Assembly (NCBI RefSeq): GCF_019430945.1
Contig: NZ_JAHYCB010000001.1
Location: 372,001-436,000, forward strand
Reading direction: 5' to 3'
DNA length: 64,000 bases
DNA from: Neorhizobium populisoli
GTDB lineage: Bacteria; Pseudomonadota; Alphaproteobacteria; Rhizobiales; Rhizobiaceae
Shown piece by piece: positions 63,456 through 64,000 of this stretch (positions within the stretch are counted from its first letter, which is position 1; every line of letters begins with the position of its first letter). Made by a program: the position numbers and the translations under genes. The notes under the pieces were generated by a model that saw only the letters and a program-made list of their open reading frames with translations, ran no database searches and had not been told where the DNA came from.

Positions 63456-64000
63456 TCAGGATCTTGGGTTCCATGTGCCGGTTGCCGGCACCCGCAGAAA
63501 CCGGATCGGCCCTTCCGGCCTGTCGTCATCGAAAACCGCGCAGGCAAGCTCGCCACCGAAGACGCAGCCGGCATCGATATTGGTGCGGTTGTCGATCGTC
63601 ATCGGATTGCCCGTAACCGGCGTATGGCCGTGGCAGAGATGGCGGTCCCAGAAATAACCGGTCTCGTTGCCGCGATAGCGCTTCCAGATCAGATCGCGCT
63701 CCCGCTGCCCGTCGAGCGGCAAGGCTTCGTCGACCCCGGCATGCACGAAGATGCGATGCTCATCGACATGGATCGTCGGAAGACTTGCGCACCATGCCAT
63801 CACCTCATCAGGCACGCTGCCGCCGAAGGATTCCATCGTTTCATATCCGCCGTTCTCCAGCCATGAGACCATCTCCGCCCCATCCTCGGCATGGGCCTTC
63901 ACCATCCAGTCTTCGTGATTGCCCTTGAGTGCCGTCCAGCGCCAGCCCTCCTTCTTCGGTCCGGCCATGACGAACTCGACCACGCCACGGCTTGCCGGTC
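63456..64000 (-). CDS. Metallophosphoesterase / serine-threonine phosphatase (5' end outside window)
   Basis: The frame is open to the right edge, so the N-terminus (with the GDxHG motif) is missing; at the edge it reads PASRGVVEFVMAG, as found after the DxVDRG motif of this family. Visible motifs are ALKGNHEDWM (GNHE), FVHAGVDEALP and HGHTPVTGNP, all metal ligands. It belongs to the PPP-like bacterial phosphatases. The stop at 63456 is 21 bases from the convergent trkH stop. Confidence 0.88.
   Translation of the reverse strand, partial: PASRGVVEFVMAGPKKEGWRWTALKGNHEDWMVKAHAEDGAEMVSWLENGGYETMESFGGSVPDEVMAWCASLPTIHVDEHRIFVHAGVDEALPLDGQRERDLIWKRYRGNETGYFWDRHLCHGHTPVTGNPMTIDNRTNIDAGCVFGGELACAVFDDDRPEGPIRFLRVPATGTWNPRS

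Overview
The window reads as chromosomal DNA of an alphaproteobacterium of the family Rhizobiaceae (Rhizobium/Agrobacterium group). The grounds are the GC-rich coding bias and the gene set and order: a SPOR-type protein, argS, a dGTPase-like gene, an IscA/ErpA gene, xth and exoR, then valS, popZ and pcm. Other rhizobial signs are DUF982, HlyU-type and ChrR-type proteins and three copies of a RIME-like palindromic intergenic element. Genus and species cannot be settled from the sequence alone.

Layout. 1-14814 is conserved core: translation (argS, valS, tRNA-Cys), nucleotide and DNA maintenance (dgt-like, xth), Fe-S carrier (erpA), the surface-polysaccharide regulator exoR, a FadL-type porin, the pole organiser popZ and an isoaspartate methyltransferase. 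14815-22375, between tRNA-Cys and tRNA-Asn, is a variable stretch. It holds a two-domain WcbI-GSCFA protein, an orphan KpsM-type export permease, decayed phage and IS21 fragments, a KTSC-like protein, DUF982, several very small membrane proteins and an ExoD-type protein. 22684-31405 is a self-contained carbohydrate locus: DUF2264 protein, a four-gene sugar ABC importer, a GH88 unsaturated uronyl hydrolase and a LacI regulator. Together they should import and cleave unsaturated uronic-acid oligosaccharides.

31406-53190 is a mixed housekeeping region. It includes a ChrR-like protein that has lost its zinc cysteines and has no sigma factor beside it; a sulfur/alanine cluster (cysteine synthase, AlaX editing protein, SseA); a PadR regulator with two operator copies; alanine dehydrogenase divergent from an Lrp regulator; PilZ; a large DUF6892 protein; cpdB; PhzF; zntB; and a LysR/azoreductase pair.

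53187-57766 encodes a c-di-GMP module. A 1067-residue protein fuses a complete ammonium channel (Amt) to HAMP-like, PAS, GGDEF and EAL domains, and a second membrane diguanylate cyclase follows on the same strand. With the nearby PilZ gene this suggests that external ammonium is wired directly to c-di-GMP. This fusion is the most interesting item in the window. The right end holds HlyU, a glycerophosphodiester phosphodiesterase, a lipase-like hydrolase, threonine ammonia-lyase, TrkH and a truncated metallophosphoesterase.

Genes are packed tightly and many convergent pairs abut or overlap by a few bases. No CRISPR array, rRNA gene or intact transposase/integrase was seen.
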